Below, in pieces: positions 17,819 through 26,832 of a stretch of DNA of 64,000 nucleotides (its first letter is position 1; each line of letters starts with the position of its first letter). The position numbers and the translations under genes were made by a program. Origin of the DNA: Deefgea chitinilytica (GTDB lineage: Bacteria; Pseudomonadota; Gammaproteobacteria; Burkholderiales; Chitinibacteraceae); the NCBI RefSeq assembly GCF_016881405.1, contig NZ_WOFE01000001.1:682001-746000 (forward strand), read 5' to 3'. The notes below the pieces were generated by a model. The model was given only the letters and a program-made list of their open reading frames with translations, made no database searches and was not told the origin of the DNA.

Positions 17819-20263
17819 TTATAGGTTCTTTTTGCGTGAAGATGGAATAAGGCGTAGCGCATTCAGCACAACTAACAGCGAGCTCATCGCCATGCCAATG
17901 CTGGCCAGCCATGGTGTGACAAAGCCCGCTGCCGCCAAAGGCAATGCGGCAATATTGTAAAGTAGTGCCCACAGTAAATTTTGCTTGATGATGTGTTGAG
18001 TTTTCTTAGCTAGCTTAAATGCCGCAGGTAAACAGGCTAAATTATTATTCAGCAAGACCATATCGCCAGCCGCGTGAGCTATGTCAACGCCAGCTCCCAT
18101 TGCAATCGAAACGTTTGCGAGTGCCAGTACAGGGGCATCATTGACGCCATCGCCGATCATTAGCACGATTTTTCCACTACTTTGCAATGCTTGAATGTAG
18201 GCGACTTTGGCCTCGGGTGTCGCTTGCGCGCGCACATTATTGATCTGAAGTTGTTCAGCAATATGATTGACGGGGTGCAGCTGATCGCCTGAAACAAGGT
18301 GTAGTTGAAAGCCGGACTGATGTAGTTTATGAATCAGTTCAGCGGCTTCTGGGCGTAAGGAGTCAGCTAGCACAAAGGCGGCAAGCCAGGTATTTCCGTC
18401 AGATAAAGCAATAATAGAGCCTTCAGCCTCATACTGTTCTAGTGTATGTGGAATGGCTTGGTTCAATAAATTAGCGATAAATGTTAACGAGCCGATCCAG
18501 TATTGCTGCCCATCGATAATCCCAGATAGCCCACCCTGCGCATGTTTTTGTACCTGTGTAACCGCTACTGTTGCTGATGGCTTGCCTTCGTGGGCAAAGG
18601 CCTTGGCAATTGGATGCTCTGATTGGCTTTCTAAAATTTGTGCAATCTGTAGTGCCGGCTGAGCTTCGAGCGCTAATGGTATTGCACGAACGATGCGTGG
18701 TTCGCCATAGGTCAAAGTGCCGGTTTTATCTAAAACGATGTCGGTGACGCCGGCCATGGTTTCTAATAAGTTGGCACGCGTTACCAATAAACCCAGTTGA
18801 GCCAAATGGCCGGTTGCCGCCGTTAATGCGGTGGGGGTTGCGAGTGAGAGCGCACAAGGGCAGGAAATGACCAGCAAGGCAACGGTGATCGGTAGTGCAT
18901 GAACGGGATCGTGTACACGCCAGTACCAAAAGGTCAGTGTTGCTGCCAAGAGTAAACCAAGGACAAACCAGCCTGAAATTCGGTCTGCTATCGCCGCTAG
19001 GCGTGGTTTTTGCTCGAGGGCTTGATCCAAGATTCGTACCATGCCCGCAATACGGGTATTGGCACCGGTGAGCTTAACTTCGATTGTGAGTGGGGACAGC
19101 AGATTGGATGTTCCTGCAGTGACATTTGAGCCCGATGTTTTCTGAATCGGGTGTGATTCACCTGTTAGCATGGCTTCGTTAACGTCGCTATTTCCATCGA
19201 GAACGATTCCATCAATGGGGATGATTTCCCCTGCTTTGACCACGATTTGATCGCCGACCTTGAGTCGTGCTACGGCGGTTTCATGCAGGCTTTGATCGCT
19301 ATGTAATTGATGGGCAAAGGTCGGGACTAATTTAACGAGTTTTTCGGCGGCTGCGCCTGCATTGCGGCGAGCTTTGAGTTCAAGATAGCGTCCGCTTAGT
19401 AGTAAAAAGACGAACATGGATACCGAATCAAAATAGATTTCGCCATGTTGGGTGATTAAGGAATAAACGCTGGCAAAAAAGGCAATCAATACGCCAAGGC
19501 TGACTGGCAAATCCATTCCGGCGCGGCCGTGGCGTAAATCGCGCCAGCTATTACGGTAAAAGGGCCAGCAAGAATAGAGTACCACCGGGAGTGTGAGTAG
19601 GGCACTGCCCCAGTGCATCATGGTTAACCACAGATCTTCAATTTCACCATCTGCCGATAAATAAATTGGCACGACAAACATCATGACCTGCATCATGGAG
19701 AGGCCAGCAACCCAAAGGCGAAACAGCGCGGATTTTCTTTGTTTTTGCCAATTGACCTCGTCTCTGGCGTGATCATACGGTACGGCGCGGTAGCCGATCG
19801 CGGCGATGTGTTCCAAAATAGTCGATAGTTGAATCTGGCTGTCATCCCAGCAAATTCGTGCTCGATAGCTTGAATAATTAATTGAAACGGATTGCACACC
19901 TTTGAGTTGGGCGATGTGTTGCTCATTGAGCCAAATACAGGCGGCGCAGCTAATGCCCTCTAAAATCAGCGCCGCTTCTTTGGTATGTGTACCAGTTTGG
20001 TGAACAAAATCAGCTTGTAGTTGTGTGTCGTCGTACAAAGATAATTGTTCAAGCAGCTCGGTGGGGAGTGGCTCTTTGCGATCGGCTGGTTTCTCACGCT
20101 GCGCGTAATATTGATCTAAACCGCTGCTAATAATAGTTTCAGCGACTGCTTTGCAGCCGATACAGCAAACAGGGTAACTCACATTGTGATAGCGGATATG
20201 CAACTCACTATCGGGCGGGCATGGCTCTGCACAGTGAAAGCAAGGGGTGGTGTCGATTTTCAT
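17819..20263 (-). CDS. ccoI: Copper-exporting P1B-type ATPase for cbb3 assembly (CcoI/FixI)
   Basis: 814 residues. Moves copper across the inner membrane for insertion into CcoN. In order: an N-terminal cysteine-rich segment (CFHCAEPC, VCCIGC), an HMA domain with GISCAAC (C106, C109), eight membrane segments, the intramembrane SCPCALSL motif near 466, phosphorylation motif DKTGTLTYG near 508, and hinge GDGVNDAPVL. The N-terminal Cys-rich extension and gene context separate it from CopA. No clear Shine-Dalgarno sequence precedes the ATG. Confidence 0.94.
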   Translation of the reverse strand: MKIDTTPCFHCAEPCPPDSELHIRYHNVSYPVCCIGCKAVAETIISSGLDQYYAQREKPADRKEPLPTELLEQLSLYDDTQLQADFVHQTGTHTKEAALILEGISCAACIWLNEQHIAQLKGVQSVSINYSSYRARICWDDSQIQLSTILEHIAAIGYRAVPYDHARDEVNWQKQRKSALFRLWVAGLSMMQVMMFVVPIYLSADGEIEDLWLTMMHWGSALLTLPVVLYSCWPFYRNSWRDLRHGRAGMDLPVSLGVLIAFFASVYSLITQHGEIYFDSVSMFVFLLLSGRYLELKARRNAGAAAEKLVKLVPTFAHQLHSDQSLHETAVARLKVGDQIVVKAGEIIPIDGIVLDGNSDVNEAMLTGESHPIQKTSGSNVTAGTSNLLSPLTIEVKLTGANTRIAGMVRILDQALEQKPRLAAIADRISGWFVLGLLLAATLTFWYWRVHDPVHALPITVALLVISCPCALSLATPTALTAATGHLAQLGLLVTRANLLETMAGVTDIVLDKTGTLTYGEPRIVRAIPLALEAQPALQIAQILESQSEHPIAKAFAHEGKPSATVAVTQVQKHAQGGLSGIIDGQQYWIGSLTFIANLLNQAIPHTLEQYEAEGSIIALSDGNTWLAAFVLADSLRPEAAELIHKLHQSGFQLHLVSGDQLHPVNHIAEQLQINNVRAQATPEAKVAYIQALQSSGKIVLMIGDGVNDAPVLALANVSIAMGAGVDIAHAAGDMVLLNNNLACLPAAFKLAKKTQHIIKQNLLWALLYNIAALPLAAAGFVTPWLASIGMAMSSLLVVLNALRLIPSSRKKNL

Positions 20264-20482
20264 TTGACTATTTTAGCGAAAAGCATTCCCGCGTGGGGAA
20301 GCATTTCTTGCCGCGTTGATCCCCGAGGACGAACATCATAAGGTGAGCAATTTCGTTTTGCACGGCGCAATTTCCCTTGCCTCGCGCGGCACATTGCTTT
20401 GAATGTTATTTCTTACTCTAGGCATTGCCACCTTGAAGCAGTACAGTGGCACTTTATTGATGATATTAAATTAGGGTTTGCC

Positions 20483-20848
20483 ATGTTGTACGGCTTATCA
20501 ATTATTTTTCTGGCGCTAGTTGGGGGCGAGTTTGTTCGTCAATTATTTGATTTGCCTGTTCCCAGTGTGGTGTTGGGTATGTTGTTACTCACACTTTGGT
20601 GTGTGGTACGTGGTAAGGCGGAATTAAGAGTGGCGCTGGCTTCCGAGGGTTTACTGCGCTACTTGGGTATTTTGTTTGTGCCAGCAGGAGTAGGCTTGAT
20701 AGAGCTTGGTGATCGATTAGAGGCACAGGGTTTGGCGATGATGGTCACAATTATGCTGTCAACACTCCTAACATTACTAACAACGGCTTGGATTCTGAAT
20801 TTTTTGCTGGTACGCCGGCAAAATAAAGAAGCGGAGTCTAGCCGATGA
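20483..20848 (+). CDS. CidA/LrgA family membrane protein
   Basis: 121 residues with four hydrophobic segments. The family motif PVPSVVLGMLLL and the GILFVPAGVGLIEL segment identify it as the holin-like CidA/LrgA half of a two-gene system. The ATG at 20483 has AGGG upstream; an in-frame start 28 codons earlier looks untranslated. It overlaps lrgB by 4 bases (ATGA). LrgAB proteins have been linked to murein hydrolase control and to pyruvate or glycolate transport; which applies here is unknown. Confidence 0.85.
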   Translation: MLYGLSIIFLALVGGEFVRQLFDLPVPSVVLGMLLLTLWCVVRGKAELRVALASEGLLRYLGILFVPAGVGLIELGDRLEAQGLAMMVTIMLSTLLTLLTTAWILNFLLVRRQNKEAESSR

Positions 20849-21564
20849 GTGTTTCCATTCATCTTGCGCAGTTCCCTGCGACTTGGATTGCTGTAACTGG
20901 CGTGGCTTATTTGCTTGCCAATGCGCTGTATAAACGTGCCCATTGTTTTCCTTTGCTTAATCCAGTTTTGGTCTCGGTGCTAATGATTATTGGATTATTA
21001 AAGTTAACTAAAACGTCCTATACCGTTTATTTTTATGGGGCACAGCCGATTCATTTGTTACTAGGGCCTGCAACGGTGGCTCTAGCGATTCCTTTGTATA
21101 CCAACTTAGCCAAAATGAAACAGTATTTTTGGCCTTTATGCATCGCTTTGCTGATTGGCTCCGTGGTAGGTATGGTGTCTGTGCTGATTATTGGGTCGGT
21201 GTTAGGGTTGGATTGGCATACGATACTATCATTCGTACCTAAATCATGCACAACGCCAATTGCGATGGCTTTAGCTAAAGAGCATGGTGGTATTTCATCG
21301 TTGACTGCTAATGCAGTGATTATTGCTGGGGTGGGGGGGGCGGCCTTGGCTGTGCCTTTGTATCATTGGCTAAATATCAAGCATGAAGTCGCTCAAGGGT
21401 TTGCCTTAGGTTTGGCTTCGCATGGTGTTGGAACGGCGCGTGCTTTTCAGATTTCTGAAACCGCCGGTGCTTTTTCGGGCTTGGCGATGGGTTTTAATGG
21501 GGTTGTGACAGCCTTGTTGCTACCCTTGGTGCTTAGTGTCTGGGCGTATTTATATTATCTATAG
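20845..21564 (+). CDS. LrgB family membrane protein
   Basis: 239 residues, six or more hydrophobic segments. The conserved LrgB segments FVPKSCTTPIAMALAKEHGG and ASHGVGTARAF are present. Start overlaps the stop of the LrgA-like gene, so they are translated together. No LytR/LysR-type regulator is adjacent. Confidence 0.9.
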   Translation: MSVSIHLAQFPATWIAVTGVAYLLANALYKRAHCFPLLNPVLVSVLMIIGLLKLTKTSYTVYFYGAQPIHLLLGPATVALAIPLYTNLAKMKQYFWPLCIALLIGSVVGMVSVLIIGSVLGLDWHTILSFVPKSCTTPIAMALAKEHGGISSLTANAVIIAGVGGAALAVPLYHWLNIKHEVAQGFALGLASHGVGTARAFQISETAGAFSGLAMGFNGVVTALLLPLVLSVWAYLYYL

Positions 21565-21635
21565 GTATGGTCTTGTGAGCGCTGCATAAGAAGGCGTTCA
21601 GGCTTATACATCAATTACGTGGGCTGATCGCATTT

Positions 21636-22898
21636 ATGTCTGGTTATGCTTTTTATCGACAAATATTTCGTGATCTCTTGCTCTGGATTCCTTTAGCGCT
21701 AGCAATCGGTTTGCTAGGGGGCTTGGCGTCGGCTGTTTTGTTGGTGTCGCTGGAGTGGGCTACACAAACGCGTGTGGCTAATCCGCAAATTATCTGGCTT
21801 TTGCCGTTGGGTGGGTTTGCTGTCGGGTATTTGTATCATCGTTTTGGTCGCAGTATTGAGTCGGGCAGTAACCTACTGATTGACGAGGTTCATAATCCTA
21901 AGGCAGTCATTCCTTTACGAATGGCACCTTTAGTCTTGCTTGGCACTGTTTTGTCCCATCTTTTTGGCGCATCGGTTGGCCGGGAGGGAACGGCGGTTCA
22001 GATGGCGGGAACATTTGCTGATCAAATTGCACTTTGGACCAAGCGGACTCCAGAGGTGCGTAGAGCGATCTTAATGGCAGGAATGAGCGCAGGTTTCGCC
22101 GGTGTGTTTGGTACCCCTATAGCGGGGGCCGTGTTTGGCTTGGAGGTGTTGGCGCTGGGGAAGATGCGCAATAACGCTTTGTTTCCTTGCTTGATCGCGA
22201 GCTTAAGTAGTGATGGCTTAGTGCGAGCCATTGGAGTGCATCATACCCATTACGCAATTGCATCTATTCCGGTGGTAACGTTGAAAGGGCTTGCTGCAGT
22301 ATTGATTGCCGGGATTGTCTTTGGCTTGGCAGGAAAGTTATTTGCAGAAACGACTCATTGGTTTGCGCGTCAATTTAAGCGTATTAAATATCAACCATTA
22401 CGGCCATTTATTGGTGGATTGGTATTGTCTGTAGTGGTGTATATGACGGGCGCTTATCGTTACATTGGCCTGGGGATACCGAGTATTGTTGAATCTTTTT
22501 CTCAGCCCTTATCATTATTTGATGCGCCATTAAAATTTCTATTTACTACTTTTTCATTGGGTGCAGGATTTAAAGGTGGCGAAGTTACCCCGCTGTTTTA
22601 TATTGGCGCAACTTTGGGCAATGCCTTGGCTCCGTTATTGGATATGCCGTACCCATTATTGGCTGGTTTAGGATTTGTGGCGGTATTTGCGGGTGCAGCT
22701 AATACGCCATTAGCATCTAGCTTGATGGCGATTGAGTTATTTGGTGCGGCAATTGCACCCTATGCGTTATTAGCTTGTGTGGTCGCTTTTTTATTCTCTG
22801 GGCATAGCAGCATTTATGTTGCGCAACGTTTGGGAGCGGGAAAAGGCCGCCCTATCCATGATGAGCAAGCGACGACACGTTTATCGGATTTGAATTAA
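21636..22898 (+). CDS. CLC-family anion/proton antiporter, probable fluoride (CLC-F) type
   Basis: 420 residues with about ten membrane helices. The canonical CLC anion motif GSGIP is replaced by GSNLLIDEVH (near residue 90), the gating-glutamate motif is GREGTAVQMAG rather than GREGP, and the GxFxP region reads FKGGEVTPLF. GREGT together with a GxNL(I/L)IDE segment is what I recall of the fluoride-exporting CLC-F clade, so fluoride export is the favoured role. No convincing fluoride riboswitch is seen in the 70-base leader. Plain chloride transport is the alternative. Confidence 0.78.
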   Translation: MSGYAFYRQIFRDLLLWIPLALAIGLLGGLASAVLLVSLEWATQTRVANPQIIWLLPLGGFAVGYLYHRFGRSIESGSNLLIDEVHNPKAVIPLRMAPLVLLGTVLSHLFGASVGREGTAVQMAGTFADQIALWTKRTPEVRRAILMAGMSAGFAGVFGTPIAGAVFGLEVLALGKMRNNALFPCLIASLSSDGLVRAIGVHHTHYAIASIPVVTLKGLAAVLIAGIVFGLAGKLFAETTHWFARQFKRIKYQPLRPFIGGLVLSVVVYMTGAYRYIGLGIPSIVESFSQPLSLFDAPLKFLFTTFSLGAGFKGGEVTPLFYIGATLGNALAPLLDMPYPLLAGLGFVAVFAGAANTPLASSLMAIELFGAAIAPYALLACVVAFLFSGHSSIYVAQRLGAGKGRPIHDEQATTRLSDLN

Positions 22899-22936
22899 TA
22901 GAGCCATACAATAATTCAATACGGGGTTTTTATTTT

Positions 22937-23254
22937 ATGAATCGATTGGTATTAGAGGGTGCAAGCTATTTACAATTTTGCGTTGGATTACTGTCTTTGT
23001 TGGCGTATATCCCGCAATGGAAATTAATGTATAGCACTAAATCGAGTCGAAATGTGTCGCTGGGTTCGTGGGCGATTTGGAGTATTTCATCGTTGATTGC
23101 GACTTTTTATGCTTTAGTGCAAGTCGTTGCGAATGGTCGCGGTTGGGCTTTGGTGTTTTCGGCGAGTTCCAATTTGCTGTTTGTAATTGTCACGCTGTGT
23201 CTGATTGCTAAATATCGGACGCCGAAATCACCCGCTCCTTTTGTCATGACCTAA
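22937..23254 (+). CDS. PQ-loop/SemiSWEET-like small membrane protein
   Basis: 105 residues with three hydrophobic segments, the half-transporter layout of SemiSWEETs and MtN3-like proteins. The PQ motif lies in LLAYIPQWKLMYSTKSS, followed by RNVSLGSWAIW, a common SemiSWEET pattern. Function, sugar or other solute transport, cannot be assigned. Its stop overlaps the convergent cysG stop by four bases. Confidence 0.75.
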   Translation: MNRLVLEGASYLQFCVGLLSLLAYIPQWKLMYSTKSSRNVSLGSWAIWSISSLIATFYALVQVVANGRGWALVFSASSNLLFVIVTLCLIAKYRTPKSPAPFVMT

Positions 23255-24642
23255 TGACTGCTCGTTCGCCAATTGAGTTTTTTATGTAATTTAACCACGT
23301 CGCCGATGATCAAAAGTGCCGGCGGTTTGATGTGCTGGTCTTTTATCAGTTGTGCTAGGTTAGCCAGCTCGCCGGTGATGACCCGTTGTGCTTGCGTAGT
23401 GGCACGTTCTACAATAGCAACTGGAGTATTGCTTGCTCTGCCATGCTGAATAAGTTGTTCTGCAATATACCCTGATTGAGCGACGCCCATATACACCACG
23501 ACTGTTTCTGTTGGATTGACTAAGCGAGGCCAGTCGAGATCGCTTTCTCCTGCTCTGCGGTGACCGGTCACAAAAGTAACCGATTGCGCGTAGTCGCGAT
23601 GCGTCAGAGGAATGCCGGCATAACACGATGCACCAGCCGCAGAAGTAATTCCCGGCACCACTTCAAAGGTAATCCCATGCTCGGCCAATTCTTCAATTTC
23701 TTCGCCGCCACGGCCAAAAATAAACGGGTCGCCGCCTTTTAAGCGCAGCACTTTTTTGCCTTCAAGTGCTAGTCGAACTAGAAGTTGATTGATTTCTTCT
23801 TGCGGTAGTGCGTGATTATTGGATTTCTTGCCGACATAAATTCGCTCAGCATCGCGGCGTACCATATCCATAATCGCGTCAGATACTAAATTATCGTACA
23901 GCACTACATCAGCTTGCTGCATCAGGCGCAGTGCTCGGAAGGTGAGTAAATCAGGGTTGCCCGGGCCACTACCCACTAAATACACCGCACCCAAATTGGG
24001 CGATTGTGTGGCGCGATTTTCGATGGCATCGATCAGCTGTGCGTGTGCGGCAGCGACTTGCCCTGCAAAAATTTGATCGGGGATGGGACCGGCGAGCACA
24101 TTTTCCCAAAAAGCACGGCGGCTGGCGGTGTCGGGCATTTTTTCTTTGCACAGATCGCGCAATTCGCTGCCCAGTTTGGCCAAGTCACCCCAGCCGTGGG
24201 GAATCAGCGCTTCAAGTTGTGCGCGTAAATGTCGCGCTAAAACGGGGACGCCGCCACCGGTTGAAATGGCAATGGTGAGTGGCGCGCGGTCGACAATCGC
24301 CGGGGTAATAAAGCGGCTATGTGCAGGGTCATCAACTGAGTTGACCAAAATGCCAGCCGCTTCACAGGCAGTGAAGACGGCTTGGTTGACGCTGGGGTGA
24401 TCGGTGGCCGCGATCACGAGGCGTTGCCCAGCGATTTGCGCAAGCGAAAATTCTGCCGGTTGCCAACGGACTTCTCCTGCTTTGACTAGCCCTAGCATTT
24501 CATCGCATAGCTCTGGCGCAACGACGGTGACATCGGCGCCTGCTGAACGCAAAAGACGCAATTTACGCACGGCAATTTCGCCGCCGCCGACAATCATGCA
24601 TGCTTGCTGTTTTAAATTTAAAAAAAGTGGGAAGTAATCCAT
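23251..24642 (-). CDS. cysG: Siroheme synthase CysG (trifunctional)
   Basis: 463 residues. The N-terminal part is precorrin-2 dehydrogenase/sirohydrochlorin ferrochelatase ([19 protein letters not shown]-binding loop). The C-terminal part is uroporphyrinogen-III methyltransferase ([32 protein letters not shown]). Makes siroheme from uroporphyrinogen III for sulfite or nitrite reductase. ATG 24642 (MDYFPLF) matches the family N-terminus; an ATG four codons upstream has no Shine-Dalgarno. Confidence 0.95.
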   Translation of the reverse strand: MDYFPLFLNLKQQACMIVGGGEIAVRKLRLLRSAGADVTVVAPELCDEMLGLVKAGEVRWQPAEFSLAQIAGQRLVIAATDHPSVNQAVFTACEAAGILVNSVDDPAHSRFITPAIVDRAPLTIAISTGGGVPVLARHLRAQLEALIPHGWGDLAKLGSELRDLCKEKMPDTASRRAFWENVLAGPIPDQIFAGQVAAAHAQLIDAIENRATQSPNLGAVYLVGSGPGNPDLLTFRALRLMQQADVVLYDNLVSDAIMDMVRRDAERIYVGKKSNNHALPQEEINQLLVRLALEGKKVLRLKGGDPFIFGRGGEEIEELAEHGITFEVVPGITSAAGASCYAGIPLTHRDYAQSVTFVTGHRRAGESDLDWPRLVNPTETVVVYMGVAQSGYIAEQLIQHGRASNTPVAIVERATTQAQRVITGELANLAQLIKDQHIKPPALLIIGDVVKLHKKLNWRTSSH

Positions 24643-24811
24643 GGACCAACTCATGTCGTACGCGGTAAAGGCGTATTGTCGCGCTTTCTGCGGATTTGAG
24701 CTGTAATTATTTTTGCAAAATTGCCATCGCTTGATACTTCTCAGTGTCGTCGTTGTGGTTTTTGTGCCATGCTAAAAATTCGGAAATGATTGCTTTTGAT
24801 GGAGTTTAAAA

Positions 24812-25120
24812 ATGAAGAAAATTGCTGCGTTGTTGGTGATGGGCGGTTTAGTGAGTGGTAGTGTGTTTGCGGCACCAGTTGATGATTTACTGAAGGCCAA
24901 AAATTGTTTGGCCTGTCATGCAGTTGATAAAAAAGTTGTCGGCCCTGCTTATAAAGATGTTGCTGCAAAATACAAGGGCAATAAAGATGCGGTGGCGTTG
25001 TTGGCTGGCAAAATTCAGAAGGGCGGCGCGGGAGTTTGGGGGGCAGTTCCGATGCCACCGAATGCCGTTACTGCGGCAGAGGCAAAATTATTGGCGACGT
25101 GGGTTTTGTCGCAAAAGTAA
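24812..25120 (+). CDS. Small class I cytochrome c (c-551/c-552 type)
   Basis: 102 residues. A signal peptide (about residues 1-20, ending SVFA) precedes CLACH and the usual cytochrome c8 pattern [14 protein letters not shown], with the methionine ligand in VPMPPNAV. A periplasmic electron carrier, plausible donor to the cbb3 oxidase encoded upstream. Followed by a strong terminator, so it is monocistronic. Confidence 0.93.
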   Translation: MKKIAALLVMGGLVSGSVFAAPVDDLLKAKNCLACHAVDKKVVGPAYKDVAAKYKGNKDAVALLAGKIQKGGAGVWGAVPMPPNAVTAAEAKLLATWVLSQK

Positions 25121-25140
25121 TTTTTCTATCGCCCAAATTA

Positions 25141-25172
25141 AACCGCAAAGCGTGCAACTTTGCGGTTTTTTT
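25141..25172 (+). terminator. Intrinsic terminator after cytochrome c gene
   Basis: AACCGCAAAG (25141-25150) and CTTTGCGGTT (25158-25167) form a perfect 10-bp stem with a 7-base loop, followed by TTTTT. Confidence 0.9.
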
Positions 25173-25232
25173 ATGTTCCAATGAAAGAATGTCGGCTTGG
25201 TGGCGACTAATAAATAAACTTAGGAGAAAGCC

Positions 25233-26147
25233 ATGTTGATCCGTCATCCCAGCGATATTGCGCCGTCTGAAATTACGCCCAAATCTGTTTTTCTCAATCG
25301 CCGTGAATTTATGGCTGCCTCCGCTGGCGCATTGCTGCTGGCAGGTGAGGCATCGGCGGCACTCAAAGGAGCCCCAAGTGCCTTGTCGACCAAAGACACA
25401 CCCAATAGCCTGAAAGAAATTACGACCTACAATAATTACTATGAATTTGGTACCGATAAGGCTGATCCTGCTGCCAATGCTGGAAAATTTAAAACCAAGC
25501 CGTGGCAAATTGTTGTTGAAGGTGAGGCCGGCAAGCCGCGTACCTATGGTCTAGATGATTTGTTGAAGGTTGCCGCGCTTGAAGAGCGTATCTATCGCCT
25601 GCGCTGTGTGGAAGGATGGTCCATGGTGATACCGTGGGTGGGTATTCCATTGGCGAGTTTGCTTAAGCAAGTTGAACCGAATTCCAAGGCTAAGTTTGTG
25701 GCTTTCGAAACTTTGCACGATCCTAAGCAAATGCCCGGGCAACTTAGTCGGGTCTTAGATTGGCCTTACCGTGAAGGCTTACGAATCGATGAGGCCATGC
25801 ATCCGCTGACTATTTTGGCGGTCGGCTTATATGGTGAAGTGTTGCCCAATCAAAATGGCGCGCCAGTTAGATTGGTGGTGCCGTGGAAGTATGGCTTCAA
25901 AAGCATTAAGGCTGTGGTCAAAATTCGTTTGCAAGAGACGCAGCCTGCGACGAGTTGGAATTTGGCTGCGCCTAATGAATATGGTTTTTACTCTAATGTG
26001 AATCCGAATGTCGACCATCCCCGCTGGAGCCAAGCCCGTGAGCGGCGGATTGGTGAAATCTTAAAACGGCCGACTTTGCCTTTTAATGGTTATGCAGATC
26101 AAGTTGCTGGATTGTATAAGGGTATGGATTTACGTAAGAATTTTTAG
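25233..26147 (+). CDS. msrP: Protein-methionine-sulfoxide reductase catalytic subunit MsrP (YedY)
   Basis: 304 residues, periplasmic molybdopterin enzyme that repairs oxidised methionines. A Tat signal is visible ([11 protein letters not shown], twin arginine at 23-24), followed by the sulfite-oxidase-like fold with the molybdenum-ligating cysteine in [10 protein letters not shown] (C125) and the [16 protein letters not shown] motif. GGAGAAAG lies just upstream of the ATG. Paired with msrQ. Confidence 0.96.
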   Translation: MLIRHPSDIAPSEITPKSVFLNRREFMAASAGALLLAGEASAALKGAPSALSTKDTPNSLKEITTYNNYYEFGTDKADPAANAGKFKTKPWQIVVEGEAGKPRTYGLDDLLKVAALEERIYRLRCVEGWSMVIPWVGIPLASLLKQVEPNSKAKFVAFETLHDPKQMPGQLSRVLDWPYREGLRIDEAMHPLTILAVGLYGEVLPNQNGAPVRLVVPWKYGFKSIKAVVKIRLQETQPATSWNLAAPNEYGFYSNVNPNVDHPRWSQARERRIGEILKRPTLPFNGYADQVAGLYKGMDLRKNF

Positions 26148-26159
26148 GTGGGTATTTTT

Positions 26160-26792
26160 GTGAGGCTTTTGAAAAATAATAATCAGGTGGCAATACCTTC
26201 GGGTATTGCTATTGGTGCACGACAAAAATGGATCAAGCTGATTAAGCCAGTGGTCTTTGTATTGTGCATGTTGCCCTTGCTGCGTGTTGGCGTGTTGTTG
26301 AATCAAGCGGTGAATCCGATTGAATTTCTCACTCGTTCAAGTGGAACGTGGGCTTTGGTTGGGCTACTTGTCACATTAGCGATTACACCGCTGCGGCAAA
26401 TCACGGGCTGGAGTTGGTTGCAATCACTGCGGCGCATGTTGGGATTGTTTGCGTTTTTTTATGCCCTTGTGCATTTTGCGACTTATATTTGGCTGGATCA
26501 GTTTTTTGATTTTTCGGCGATTGTGCAAGACATCATCAAGCGCCCGTTTATTACCATTGGATTTGCGGCATTTGTACTGCTCATTCCGCTGGCGCTGACA
26601 TCAACTAACGGCTGGATGCGTCGATTGAAACGCAATTGGGGGCGAATTCATCGCTTAATCTATTTGATTGCGCCGCTAGCGGTGATTCATTATTTTTGGT
26701 TGGTTAAAAAGGATTTAACTCAGCCAGTGTTGTATGCCGCCGTGCTGTGTGTGCTGCTGATCTGGCGTGTGTGGCGACGCTATTCTCGTTGA
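26160..26792 (+). CDS. msrQ: Heme-binding membrane subunit MsrQ (YedZ)
   Basis: About 210 residues with six membrane segments. The quinol-oxidising heme b partner of MsrP. Family motifs include LKPVVF-type start, FLTRSSGTWAL, ITPLRQITG, RRMLGLFAFFYALVHFATY and the heme-binding histidines in WGRIHRLIYL and AVIHYFW. GTG 26160 is preferred because AGGTGG lies 8 bases upstream; a GTG at 26148, immediately after the msrP stop, is in the same frame and also possible. Confidence 0.93.
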   Translation: MRLLKNNNQVAIPSGIAIGARQKWIKLIKPVVFVLCMLPLLRVGVLLNQAVNPIEFLTRSSGTWALVGLLVTLAITPLRQITGWSWLQSLRRMLGLFAFFYALVHFATYIWLDQFFDFSAIVQDIIKRPFITIGFAAFVLLIPLALTSTNGWMRRLKRNWGRIHRLIYLIAPLAVIHYFWLVKKDLTQPVLYAAVLCVLLIWRVWRRYSR

Positions 26793-26832
26793 TGGCGTTT
26801 TCGCCGATGTAATAGCTCGGCCAAGTGGTCGT

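Noticed and set aside
21565-21635. Possible fluoride riboswitch before the CLC gene (CTGATCGCATTT resembles the 3' part)
   Set aside because: The 5' GGNGATGG core and the pseudoknot partner are not present.
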